DNA from: an uncultured Clostridia bacterium
GTDB lineage: Bacteria; Bacillota; Clostridia; Oscillospirales; Acutalibacteraceae
Assembly (NCBI GenBank): GCA_946186245.1
Contig: CAMHMN010000005.1
Location: 1-58,460 of the forward strand
DNA length: 58,460 bases
Direction of reading: 5' to 3'
The notes beneath the pieces are model-generated. The model was not told where the DNA came from, made no database searches, and was given only the letters and a program-made list of their open reading frames with translations. Shown here one piece after another: positions 35,367-43,040 of the stretch (its first letter is position 1; each line of letters begins with the position of its first letter). Made by a program: the position numbers and the translations under genes.

Positions 35367-37097
35367 TTATTCTCTGATGCTGATGTTTGCCTCCAGAAGC
35401 TGCTGCTCCGTGACCTCGCTCGGTGCGCCGAGAAGCAGATCCTGCGCGTTGCCGTTGAGCGGGAAGGCGATAACGTCCCTGATGGAGTCCTCGCCGGCCA
35501 GCAGCATGACGATTCTGTCCACGCCGGGAGCCATACCCGCGTGCGGCGGAGCACCGTACTGGAAGGCGGTATACAGGGCGCTGAAACGCTTTTCAAGCTC
35601 GGCCTCGGAATAACCGGCGATTTCAAACGCCTTGCGCATGATGTCAATATCGTGGTTTCTCACAGCGCCGGAAGCCAGCTCGATGCCGTTGCACACCAGG
35701 TCGTACTGATAGGCAAGCACTTCGGTGGGTTCGAGGCTTTCAAGGGCGACCAGACCGCCCTGCGGCATGGAGAAGGGATTGTGGGTAAAGATGGTGTTGC
35801 CGGTGCTTTCGTCGATCTCGTACATCGGGAAGTCCACAATGAAGCAGAATTCATAGGAATCCTGGTCAATGATGCCGAGGTTCTCGCCCAGCCATGTTCT
35901 GATCTGACCGGCTTCGCGGTTGACGATGGACTTGGCGTCGCAGATGAAGAAGAGGGTTTCGTTCTCCTTGATGCCGGAAAGGGCGGTGATCTCTTCCTTC
36001 TGCTCGGGGGAGAGGAATTTGGCGATCGGGCCTTTGAATTCGCCGGCGGTGAGGGTGAGATAGCCCAAACCCTTCATGCCGATGGAGGTGGCGAATTTGA
36101 GCGAATCCTCAAAGAACTTCTTGCTCTTGCCGTGGCAGTTGGCGACAATGCCTCTGACCGGCTTGCCCTTGAAGAGCGGGAAATCCACCTTGGCGAAGAA
36201 ATCGGTGAGGTCGATGATTCTCAGCGGGTTGCGAAGATCGGGCTTGTCGGTGCCGAACTGCATCATCGCGTCCTTGTAGGTGATAATGTCAAAGGGCTTG
36301 GGGCTGATCTTCTTGTCGGAATAGGTGCTGAATACCTCGTAGATAACCTTCTCGCAGACGTCGAGAACATCCTCCTGCGTGGCAAAGGCCAATTCAAAGT
36401 CGAGCTGATAGAATTCGCCGGGGCTTCTGTCCTGGCGTGCGTCCTCGTCACGGAAACAGGGAGCAATCTGGAAATACTTGTCGAATCCGGACACCATCAG
36501 CAGCTGCTTGAACTGCTGGGGAGCCTGCGGCAGGGCGTAGAACTTGCCCTTGTGCTTTCTGCTGGGAACCAGGAAGTCTCTCGCGCCTTCGGGAGAAGAA
36601 GCGGTGAGAATCGGGGTCTGAATCTCCAGGAAGCCCATTTCTTCCATGCACTTTCTCATGGTGCGGATGATGTTGGAGCGAAGCACGATGTTGTTGTGCA
36701 GGCGGTCGCTTCTGAGATCAAGATATCGGTACTTCAGGCGGACGTCCTCGCGGGTGCCTCTGGAATCGCTGATGTCAAAGGGCAGCATGTTCCGGCACTT
36801 GCCCAGAAGGGTCAGGGATTCGACCACCAGCTCGACCTTGCCGGTATCGAGCTTTTCGTTGACGGTTTCGGGGTCTCTCTCGGAAACGGTTCCCGTTACA
36901 GAGATCACGCACTCCTTGTTGACGCCTGCCAGAAGAGATTCGTCATGAATGACGGTCTGCGTAATGCCTGTGTAATCCCTTAAATCCACGAAGATAACGC
37001 CGCCGTGGTCACGGATGGTGTCAACCCAGCCGGAGAGCTCTACTTTTGCGCCGATATCCTTCTCGCGGATATCGTTGCAGTAATGCGTTCTGTACAT
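35367..37097 (-). CDS. aspS: Aspartyl-tRNA synthetase
   Basis: A 576-residue class IIb bacterial-type enzyme charging tRNA-Asp. The N-terminal OB-fold (YCNDIREKDIGAKVELSGWVDTIRDHGGVIFVDLRDYTG), motif 2 (FQIAPCFRDEDARQDRSPGEFYQLDFE), the bacterial GAD insertion (280-420) and motif 3 (GMAPGVDRIVMLLAGEDSIRDVIAFP) are all present. ATG 37097 follows GGAGG by 8 bases; an in-frame extension to 37217 runs back into the T-box and is not coding. It is controlled by the T-box leader upstream. With an active GatCAB and no asnS here, it may be non-discriminating (inference). Confidence 0.96.
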   Translation of the reverse strand: MYRTHYCNDIREKDIGAKVELSGWVDTIRDHGGVIFVDLRDYTGITQTVIHDESLLAGVNKECVISVTGTVSERDPETVNEKLDTGKVELVVESLTLLGKCRNMLPFDISDSRGTREDVRLKYRYLDLRSDRLHNNIVLRSNIIRTMRKCMEEMGFLEIQTPILTASSPEGARDFLVPSRKHKGKFYALPQAPQQFKQLLMVSGFDKYFQIAPCFRDEDARQDRSPGEFYQLDFELAFATQEDVLDVCEKVIYEVFSTYSDKKISPKPFDIITYKDAMMQFGTDKPDLRNPLRIIDLTDFFAKVDFPLFKGKPVRGIVANCHGKSKKFFEDSLKFATSIGMKGLGYLTLTAGEFKGPIAKFLSPEQKEEITALSGIKENETLFFICDAKSIVNREAGQIRTWLGENLGIIDQDSYEFCFIVDFPMYEIDESTGNTIFTHNPFSMPQGGLVALESLEPTEVLAYQYDLVCNGIELASGAVRNHDIDIMRKAFEIAGYSEAELEKRFSALYTAFQYGAPPHAGMAPGVDRIVMLLAGEDSIRDVIAFPLNGNAQDLLLGAPSEVTEQQLLEANISIRE

Positions 37098-37140
37098 AAT
37101 GAATACCTCCATTTTGTTTTTTGCCTTGCAAATGAAAAAT

Positions 37141-37398
37141 AAATAACAAAAAACCCGTCCCAAGAACCAATTACGACTCTTGGGACGGGTATTGTAAACA
37201 ATGACCCGCGGTGCCACCCAAATTGGCGATTTTTCAATACGCCCGCTTTGAAATATTCAAACTGTTACTGACGGAAAAGTGTTCCCACGCTTACTACTCA
37301 CCCGAATGCACTTTCAGTCCAATGATGCATACTCCCTGTCGGGCTTTCCAAAAAAGCGGAGTCTTTTCCGGTTCCTCCCCTGTCGGAAGGATATTTCA
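37141..37398 (-). promoter_or_regulatory. T-box riboswitch upstream of aspS
   Basis: On the minus strand the leader carries the T-box TGGGTGGCACCGCGGG (37220-37205), which pairs with the acceptor end of uncharged tRNA, followed by a strong hairpin ACCCGTCCCAAGA.../TCTTGGGACGGGT (37190-37153) and a T-run: a T-box antiterminator/terminator pair. Stem I lies between about 37390 and 37270. I could not assign the GAC specifier codon with confidence; tRNA-Asp is inferred from the gene controlled. Confidence 0.88.
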
Positions 37399-37404
37399 AA
37401 CTGC

Positions 37405-37433
37405 ATTATATCATATTTCAGGCAAAATGTCAA
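37405..37433 (-). promoter_or_regulatory. Consensus promoter of the aspS T-box transcript
   Basis: Minus strand perfect TTGACA (37433-37428), 17 bp, perfect TATAAT (37410-37405). The -35 overlaps the stop codon of the upstream ttcA-like gene. Confidence 0.85.
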
Positions 37434-38230
37434 GAATTTTTTTCGCCCTGCCGCGGAGAAGATTCTTCCTGGTTTCCCTCCGGGAAAATCCCGCTTCCCC
37501 AGCCGGCAATGTTTCCCTGCTGCATGGCGGCAATGATGCGTTCGGTCAGCCCGGGGTAATTTCTTTCGAGGTCGCGGATGGTCTTTTGTGCCGAAGTGCG
37601 TGCGGTGCAGCCGTCGGCAGGGCATTGGCTCTTCATCACCGGCAAGTGAAGCCTTGCGGCGGCGGCGCGTATTTCGCTTTCCCGGCAGAAGATCATGGGA
37701 CGGATCAGCGTGATTCCCTTGCGGTCGAGGAAGGTCACGGGAGAAAAGCAGTCGATGCGGCTGCCGGCGGTGAGATTCATCCAGAAGGTCGCCGCCGCGT
37801 CGTCCATGTGATGGCCGAGGGCCAGACGGGAGCAGCCGGATTCCAGCGCCATATTGTGCAGGATGCCCCGCCGCATTCTGGCGCAGAGGGAGCAGGGATT
37901 GCTTTCCCTGCGTTCCTCAAAGATGATCTCGCCAAGCCGGGAACGTTTTATGTAAAGCGGAACGTCCAGCTCTTTGCAGAGCGCTTCGATGCCGGAATAA
38001 TCGGACGGTGTCCCCCCGAAGCAGGGGTCAAGGCAGAGGGCGGTCAATTCAAAATGCGAGGGATGGAATTCGCGCATGGCCGCCATCAGCCGCAGCAGCA
38101 TCAGCGAATCCTTGCCGCCGGAAACGCCGACGGCGATTTTTTCGTTTTGTCCCAGCATGCCGTACCTGTCGGCAGCGGCGCGGGTTTTGGAGAGCAGTTT
38201 TTTCATATTTTTTCCGGTTATCTGTATCAT
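37430..38230 (-). CDS. TtcA-like PP-loop tRNA thiolation protein
   Basis: A 266-residue ATP pyrophosphatase of the TtcA/TilS superfamily; TtcA-type members thiolate a tRNA cytidine using ATP and an iron-sulphur cluster. The PP-loop GVSGGKDSLM, the Cys pair in NPCSLCARMRRG, LALGHHMDDAAATFWMN and the later CPADGC are seen. Length fits TtcA, not TilS. An in-frame ATG at 38206 is an alternative start. It begins 5 bp after mgtE on the same strand, so the two are co-transcribed. Confidence 0.78.
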   Translation of the reverse strand: MIQITGKNMKKLLSKTRAAADRYGMLGQNEKIAVGVSGGKDSLMLLRLMAAMREFHPSHFELTALCLDPCFGGTPSDYSGIEALCKELDVPLYIKRSRLGEIIFEERRESNPCSLCARMRRGILHNMALESGCSRLALGHHMDDAAATFWMNLTAGSRIDCFSPVTFLDRKGITLIRPMIFCRESEIRAAAARLHLPVMKSQCPADGCTARTSAQKTIRDLERNYPGLTERIIAAMQQGNIAGWGSGIFPEGNQEESSPRQGEKNS

Positions 38231-38235
38231 TGAAA

Positions 38236-39687
38236 TCAGCCAGCCATATGCAGAATGTCGATCAGCAGCAGCTTGCTGATGCTGTAGTAGGTCACGACGG
38301 CCACAAGGTCGTTGATGGTGGTGATCAGGGGACCGGAAGCGACTGCCGGATCCACCTTGATTTTCTTGAAGAAAAGGGGAATCAGCGTTCCCACCGCGCT
38401 GGAAATCAGCATGGCCAGAATCAGCGACGCGCCGATGCAGCCCGATACGGCGAAGGAGAAGACCGCGGTCCTGCCCTTGAAGAGCATGATGTACAGTCCG
38501 ATGAAGATCACGGACACCGCACTGAGCAGGATGCCGTTGAAAAGCCCCACCCGCATTTCCTTGAAGACCAGATGCAGCTTCTGGCTGAAGGTGAGATTTT
38601 CGTCGGTCAGCACGCGGATGGTCACGGCCAGCGACTGGGTGCCGACGTTTCCCGCCATGTCGAGGATCAGCGACTGGAAGGCCATAATCAGCGTCAGCTG
38701 CGCCACCACCGACTCGAAGATGCCCACCACGCCTGACACCGCGATGCCGAGTCCCAGAAGGATGATCAGCCAGGGCAGGCGCTTTCTCATGCTGTCGGCA
38801 AGCGATTCGTTGAGGTCTTCCTCCGCGATCAGACCTGCCAGACGGGCGTAGTCTTCGCCCATCTCGTCGTCCACCACTTCGATGACGCTCTGGGCGGTAA
38901 TGACCCCGAGCAGCCGGTTGCCGTTGTCCAGCACCGGAACGAAATCCTCTCCGTAATCCTTGAGCTTTTCTATACAGTCGTCGATGGATTCGGTGGCGTA
39001 GACATAGGGGAAGGAATTGGTGGTGAGCGAATCCAGACTGTCGGTGCTGTCGGCGGTGATGAGGTCTTTGAGGTCGATGGCGCCGTAGAATTCGCCGCAG
39101 TCGTCCACCGTGAAGATGGTGGAGATATTGTCGTTTTCCTTGGCCTGACGGATCAATTCCTTCATGGCTTCCTTGACGGTGAGGTTGTCGCGGATGCTGA
39201 TGAAGTTGGTGGTCATGCGGCTGCCGATCTCATCGTCGTCGAAGGATGCGATCAGCCGGATGTCCTCGCGGATCTCCGGCTTGAGGAAGTCGATGATCAG
39301 CCCGCGCTTTTCCTTGTTGATTTCGTGAAGCACGTCGGCGGCGGTGTCGGTTTCCAGCTCGGAGATGACCCCTGCGGCCTTGTGGATATCCATTTCGTCG
39401 AGATACGCGCCGGCTTCCTCCTCCTCGATGTACTCGAAGACGTCGGCGAGCATTTCCACGGTACAGACGCGGTAGAGCTTCTTCCGTTCCGCGGGCGAGA
39501 GGCTTTCCATTGCCTGCGCGATGTCGTTGCCGTGGTAATCCTCCAGCCGGCTCTGCATGACCCTGGGAGAAAGGTTCCCCCGGATGACCGAAACGATTTC
39601 ACCCTCGTAGTCGGGCTTCATCTTGTTCTCGGCGGGCGTGGCTTCGGCTGTCGTTAATTCTTTTTTCTGGTTGTTTACTTTTGTCAT
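38236..39687 (-). CDS. mgtE: Magnesium transporter MgtE
   Basis: A 483-residue Mg2+ channel/transporter. Order: MgtE_N superhelical domain (about 30-130; ALESLSPAERKKLYRV-like with EYIEEEEAGAYLDEMD), a CBS pair (135-260; IASFDDDEIGSRMTTNFI and VPVLDNGNRLLGVITAQSVIEVV) that gates on cytosolic Mg2+, and five TM helices (about 320-480) with the pore motif MAFQSLILDMAGNVGTQSLAV. ATG 39687 has CGGAG upstream; the frame upstream to 39804 is leader. It is preceded by a promoter, a small ORF and a terminator-like hairpin that may attenuate it. Confidence 0.93.
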   Translation of the reverse strand: MTKVNNQKKELTTAEATPAENKMKPDYEGEIVSVIRGNLSPRVMQSRLEDYHGNDIAQAMESLSPAERKKLYRVCTVEMLADVFEYIEEEEAGAYLDEMDIHKAAGVISELETDTAADVLHEINKEKRGLIIDFLKPEIREDIRLIASFDDDEIGSRMTTNFISIRDNLTVKEAMKELIRQAKENDNISTIFTVDDCGEFYGAIDLKDLITADSTDSLDSLTTNSFPYVYATESIDDCIEKLKDYGEDFVPVLDNGNRLLGVITAQSVIEVVDDEMGEDYARLAGLIAEEDLNESLADSMRKRLPWLIILLGLGIAVSGVVGIFESVVAQLTLIMAFQSLILDMAGNVGTQSLAVTIRVLTDENLTFSQKLHLVFKEMRVGLFNGILLSAVSVIFIGLYIMLFKGRTAVFSFAVSGCIGASLILAMLISSAVGTLIPLFFKKIKVDPAVASGPLITTINDLVAVVTYYSISKLLLIDILHMAG

Positions 39688-39816
39688 AAAAATCACTCCG
39701 TTCTGCTTTATCAAAGAATAATAAGCAGCAACGGACAAATGAGCAAGCCGGCGCAGCGTAGTAACGGCGCTCAGCCCAGAATCCCTGCTGACGGTCGGCA
39801 GCAAGGGAAGGCAAAG

Positions 39817-39942
39817 TCAATTGCTCACACGTAAAAAGGCGGGTAAAGCGACCCGCAATCCGACGAAAATGCCGTGTGGAGGCTTTGATTTTGTCTTACT
39901 CTCACATTTGCCGCCGCAACTGTCGCCCGTTGTATTCGTCAC
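39817..39942 (-). CDS. Candidate 41-residue cysteine-containing leader peptide upstream of mgtE
   Basis: GTG 39942 follows GAGGTGAG closely and opens a 41-residue frame with an SCGGKCESKTKSKPP segment and a hydrophobic tail. The terminator-like hairpin at 39833-39856 lies inside the frame. The N-terminus resembles the cysteine-rich start of Mrp/NBP35 ATPases, so it could be a fragment of such a gene; alternatively it is a true leader peptide for mgtE. Real translation is unproven. Confidence 0.35.
   Translation of the reverse strand: MTNTTGDSCGGKCESKTKSKPPHGIFVGLRVALPAFLRVSN
39833..39856 (-). terminator. Intrinsic terminator or attenuator in the mgtE leader
   Basis: Minus strand GCGGGT-CGCTTT-ACCCGC followed by CTTTTT. 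The loop/3' arm GTCGCTTTAC can also pair with AGTAAAGTGAC about 95 bases upstream, suggesting mutually exclusive folds. Confidence 0.6.
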
Positions 39943-39980
39943 TTTACTCACCTCGCTTTGCGTATCTGTATTTCATCAAG

Positions 39981-40010
39981 ATTATACCACAGGGAATGGA
40001 GCACAATCAA
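39981..40010 (-). promoter_or_regulatory. Promoter of the mgtE leader
   Basis: Minus strand TTGATT (40010-40005), 18 bp, perfect TATAAT (39986-39981), giving a leader of about 290 bases before mgtE. I looked for M-box consensus elements and did not find a convincing match. Confidence 0.6.
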
Positions 40011-40060
40011 GAGTGTCAGCGCAGAATATCAAATTTTTTTCAGACAGCATGATTATGTGA

Positions 40061-40113
40061 AAAAAACAAAAAACCGGACTGCTCTGTCCCTTCCGGGACG
40101 GAAAACAGTCCGG
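40061..40113 (-). terminator. Terminator of the DUF4430/ECF operon
   Basis: Minus strand CCGGACTG/CAGTCCGG hairpin (40113-40074) followed by TTTTTTGTTTTTTT, about 20 bp past the ECF gene. Confidence 0.9.
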
Positions 40114-40135
40114 CTGATTGAGGACCTGTTCAGGC

Positions 40136-40648
40136 TTACTGCTCCTGTGTCTGTGAACGGCGGAGCACCATGATCAGCGGGCATATGAGAATGCCGGCGA
40201 AGAAATTGCTGACCCCGTGAACCGCGTCCCAAGGCAATCCCGCGATAATCCAGGCGATCGTCGCGCGGAAATTCAGGCCGAAGAACAACGCCTGCGACGG
40301 CGCGTAGAGTGTTCCGTAGAGAAACCCGTGCGCAGCGCAGAGACACATGTAAACGACGGGCTTCCATTTGTCGGGAATGTTTTTGGGCAACATCATGCAG
40401 GCGCCCCAGAGCACCGTCCAGAGATACAGGTGAGGAATCCACCATACCGCAAACCCGGAAAACAGTCCCAGCAGAAACACATAGATGTAAATCGGATAGA
40501 GTGCCTTCTGCCTGTAAACGACTGTCATGGAAACGGTAAACACGCCGAGAAGATGGACATTAGGCAAAAATTCCAACGCGATTTTGGAAGCGTACATCAA
40601 AGCTCCCAGCATGCCGAACAACGCGATTTCCTTTGCGCTGAGTTTCAT
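40136..40648 (-). CDS. ECF transporter S component, probable corrinoid uptake
   Basis: A 170-residue polytopic membrane protein with about six helices (KEIALFGMLGALMYASKIALEFLP first), the size and layout of the substrate-binding S subunit of energy-coupling-factor vitamin importers; these share EcfA/A'/T modules encoded elsewhere. The conserved opening helix and GVSNFFAGILICPLIMVL end fit. Its ATG overlaps the stop of the DUF4430 gene (TAATG), so they are coupled. The cobalamin riboswitch upstream makes a corrinoid the likely substrate (inference). Confidence 0.78.
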   Translation of the reverse strand: MKLSAKEIALFGMLGALMYASKIALEFLPNVHLLGVFTVSMTVVYRQKALYPIYIYVFLLGLFSGFAVWWIPHLYLWTVLWGACMMLPKNIPDKWKPVVYMCLCAAHGFLYGTLYAPSQALFFGLNFRATIAWIIAGLPWDAVHGVSNFFAGILICPLIMVLRRSQTQEQ

Positions 40649-41127
40649 TATTGCTGTGCTTTCAACGTATATTCCGCGCCTTCGGTAATATCGGTGGAAT
40701 CGACGCCCGTGGAGGCGTATTCGCCGTTGATGTAGAACGCCCAGTATTTGCCGTCGGTGTTATAGTCCACCGTCACGCCGTTGACGGTCTTGACATACAG
40801 ACCGTATTCGGTAATGTCGCCGGCGATCAGATTCAGTTCGAGCAGTGCCTCGCCAACGGTTTTCTTATCGGTGTGAATGGCAAAGTCGGTTTCTTGCCCC
40901 TCGGGGTCAATCACCTTGAATGTGAAAGCGGTCTGGCCTTCACCCAGCTCCTTGACCTCGGGCTTTGCGTCGGTCTGCGATACGGCGGCGACGCTCGACG
41001 TGTCCTGCGTATCGGCGGAAGGGGTGGTTTTGCTGTCATTGCAACCCGTTGTAAAAAGTGCTATAGCCGCAATCAGCACGATACAAGCGATGAACGACAA
41101 CGATCTGGAAAACAGTGTCTTTTTCAT
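40648..41127 (-). CDS. DUF4430 lipoprotein, candidate surface corrinoid-binding protein
   Basis: A 159-residue exported protein. The signal peptide runs MKKTLF...IAAIALFTTGC; Cys after TTG can serve as the lipobox cysteine. A Ser/Thr-rich linker (25-55) leads to a DUF4430 domain (about 60-159): FTFKVIDPEGQETDFAIHTDKKTVGEALLEL, YGLYVKTVNGVTVDY, and the final YWAFYINGEYASTGVDSTDI...YTL strand pair. DUF4430 shares its fold with the beta-domain of intrinsic factor/transcobalamin. ATG 41127 has AAGGAG upstream. It is first in an operon led by a cobalamin riboswitch, which supports a role in catching corrinoids for the ECF S component. Binding is not shown. Confidence 0.82.
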   Translation of the reverse strand: MKKTLFSRSLSFIACIVLIAAIALFTTGCNDSKTTPSADTQDTSSVAAVSQTDAKPEVKELGEGQTAFTFKVIDPEGQETDFAIHTDKKTVGEALLELNLIAGDITEYGLYVKTVNGVTVDYNTDGKYWAFYINGEYASTGVDSTDITEGAEYTLKAQQ

Positions 41128-41231
41128 AGTTGTACAACTCCTTGATGATATTATCCCCAAAGCCGGCTGCCGCGGCCTTTTGCGGAGATGACTGCCATCC
41201 GGATATTTCGACTCGATGCATTTGTTTTCAC

Positions 41232-41365
41232 CTTCTCAGGACGGCAGGGGCTGTCCCAATGGCTTTTCTCCGGTTGCGGCACCGGATAAGAAAACAAAAG
41301 GGTTATCGCATCTCACGGCGACGGGCTCGTACAGGATTTTCACCTGTTTCCCCGAATGACTCAGG
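41232..41365 (-). promoter_or_regulatory. Cobalamin riboswitch
   Basis: The minus strand shows GGGAAACAGGTGAAAATCC, then TGTACGAGCCCGTCGCCGTG (the conserved core), and later a B12-box-like AGCCATTGGGACAGCC followed by CCTGCC (41264-41243). Order and spacing match the cobalamin aptamer. It should lower expression of the DUF4430/ECF pair when corrinoid is plentiful. I did not resolve a terminator, so control may be at translation. Confidence 0.88.
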
Positions 41366-41366
41366 T

Positions 41367-41395
41367 ATTATAGCACACCTTTCAGAGAAATACAA
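41367..41395 (-). promoter_or_regulatory. Promoter of the cobalamin-riboswitch operon
   Basis: Minus strand TTGTAT (41395-41390), 17 bp, perfect TATAAT (41372-41367), directly before the riboswitch. Confidence 0.7.
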
Positions 41396-41456
41396 CACTT
41401 TTTTCCGATTGACGGTTTTTATTCAAATTGATTAAAAAATATTAACGAAACAGACA

Positions 41457-41485
41457 TTGACATTTATACCGATGAGTGGTAAACT
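41457..41485 (+). promoter_or_regulatory. Probable promoter of the pilus operon
   Basis: Perfect TTGACA (41457-41462), 17 bp, TAAACT (41480-41485). It leaves a leader of about 130 AT-rich bases before the first pilin gene. Confidence 0.5.
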
Positions 41486-41621
41486 AAAAATGGTGAGATA
41501 TATGTGTTGGGATTGTAAAATTACAAAAACGATAGTTTGATTCATATTGAAACATTAAATGATATTAGGCTATAGAGCAACACATAATTCAACAGAATAT
41601 AAAAAAGGAGGATGACACCAT

Positions 41622-42278
41622 ATGAAAATCCGCATGCTCAGAACGGGTTGGAGTATTGCTTTGGTGCTGGCTGTGCTGCTTTGTCCGGTTTTGGTGAAAG
41701 CGGAGGGAAACAGCTATTGCGTATCCATCCCTGTATCGGTCAGTAATCCAAAGAATAACATTCCGAAAGACAACAGTTTCACAATTGTGATTGAGGGACC
41801 GCCGCATGCGCCTCTTCCTGATCCGGCCCAGCTGATCGTTGACGTCAACGACACCACCCAGTTCAATACAATCGAATTTACGGAGCCGGGGACCTACCGC
41901 TATGTGATCAAGCAGGAAGCGTCTGACAATGCCCGGCTGATTACCGATACCAAACAATACGTCGTTCTGGTCACTGTGATCAGAGAAGACAGCGGCGAAC
42001 TCCAGGGAGGCTTTACCATTCAGGACGGAACCGAGGACGGAAAGCCGGATTATGTCTCGTTCGTCAATGATTACAGGCGGGCCAACTCCGACAGCGGCAG
42101 TCATTCCAAAAACGGCAAGGATTCGGACGACCCGTCGAAAGACGAAAAATCGCCCGGTACAGGCGAGCCTCTTCCGATTGCCTTTGGCGGTCTGCTGCTT
42201 TCCGGCGTGCTCTTTCTTGTCTTTCTCATAGTCCGTAAAATCCGTACGAAACCGGAGGTTCAGCCTTATGTATCATGA
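41622..42278 (+). CDS. FctA/Spy0128-like minor pilin
   Basis: A 218-residue surface protein. A signal peptide (residues 1-27) is followed by one Spy0128/FctA-type pilin domain (about 35-150): FTIVIEGPPHAPLP, IEFTEPGTYRYVIKQE and YVVLVTVIRED are typical strands, and SFVNDY near the end is the usual terminal strand with the isopeptide Asn. A Ser/Lys/Asp-rich stalk precedes SPGTGEP, a degenerate sorting motif, a TM helix and a basic tail. AGGAGG lies 10 bases before the ATG. It is the first gene of the pilus operon and overlaps the next by 11 bp. Confidence 0.8.
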   Translation: MKIRMLRTGWSIALVLAVLLCPVLVKAEGNSYCVSIPVSVSNPKNNIPKDNSFTIVIEGPPHAPLPDPAQLIVDVNDTTQFNTIEFTEPGTYRYVIKQEASDNARLITDTKQYVVLVTVIREDSGELQGGFTIQDGTEDGKPDYVSFVNDYRRANSDSGSHSKNGKDSDDPSKDEKSPGTGEPLPIAFGGLLLSGVLFLVFLIVRKIRTKPEVQPYVS

Positions 42279-42924
42279 CGGCTCTGTCACGGAAACGCGG
42301 AAGGACGATGCGGTTCCGCAGCCCGACGAGGACAGGCTCACGGAACAGCCTGAAACGTCTGACCCGTTGACTTCCGACGAAAAGGCCGCGCCGCCTTCCG
42401 CCCGGAAAGCGGGTCAGCCTTCGTCTCACGGGAAGAAAAAAGGGCTTGCGCGCGAGGTGAGAGAATTTATCATCCGCGTGGCGGCAACGCTTGTGATTGT
42501 GTGGCTCACGCTGACATTTCTCTTCGGAATCTATATGTCCCATTCGGACGCCTGCTCTCCGATGGTCAAGGACGGCGATCTCTGTATCACGTGGCGTCCT
42601 GCGGTTCCTTCACAGGGGGACGTGATTGTCTACCGGCACAACGGCGCCACAGGCTTTGGCAGAGTGGCGGCGGTTTCAGGGGACAGGGTGGAAATCAGAG
42701 ACGGCGTTGTATGGGTCAACGGTTACGTGGCGGCGCAGGAACTGCAGAACAGCACGCTGCCGGGCGCGGACGCAGGGGAATTTCCTCTTACCGTCCCCGA
42801 AAACAGCGTGTTTGTCCTCAATGACAACCTTTCCGACGTCAATGACAGCAGGACATACGGCGCCATTCCGATTGACGAATGCTGCGGCAGCGTTGTATTC
42901 CTGATGCGCCGGAGAGGATTCTGA
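42268..42924 (+). CDS. Signal peptidase I-like pilus assembly protein without Ser/Lys dyad
   Basis: 218 residues: a 60-residue disordered cytoplasmic head, one TM helix (about 67-90), and an outside S26 signal-peptidase-like domain. The box that normally reads G-D-S-M-x-P is SDACSPM (A95 at the Ser position), and the Lys of the K-R-V box is Gly (FGRVAAVSGDRVEI, G131). This mirrors the known SipA of Streptococcus pyogenes FCT loci, which lacks the dyad and aids pilus polymerisation without protease activity. Later boxes (VLNDNLSDVNDSRTYGAI) are conserved. GGAGG lies 9 bases before the ATG. It should assist the neighbouring pilins and sortase. Confidence 0.82.
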   Translation: MYHDGSVTETRKDDAVPQPDEDRLTEQPETSDPLTSDEKAAPPSARKAGQPSSHGKKKGLAREVREFIIRVAATLVIVWLTLTFLFGIYMSHSDACSPMVKDGDLCITWRPAVPSQGDVIVYRHNGATGFGRVAAVSGDRVEIRDGVVWVNGYVAAQELQNSTLPGADAGEFPLTVPENSVFVLNDNLSDVNDSRTYGAIPIDECCGSVVFLMRRRGF

Positions 42925-43040
42925 AACCGTTGATAAACAGCGGTTGTAATCGTGAATGAATTAGCGCAAGTCCCGTTTTCAGTGCATTTTCAGTATTTAC
43001 AGTCACCCGACAGCTATTTAAGGATGGGAGGCAGCTTTTG

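Noticed and set aside
37097-37217. N-terminal extension of aspS to 37217
   Set aside because: The added residues are encoded by the T-box terminator hairpin and leader; GGAGG and the family-typical start support 37097.
39690-39980. M-box (ykoK) magnesium riboswitch before mgtE
   Set aside because: Family context suggested it, but the conserved M-box segments could not be aligned; only a leader ORF and a terminator are supported.
42268-42924. Active type I signal peptidase (lepB)
   Set aside because: The Ser and Lys boxes carry Ala and Gly; a SipA-like non-proteolytic role fits the locus better.
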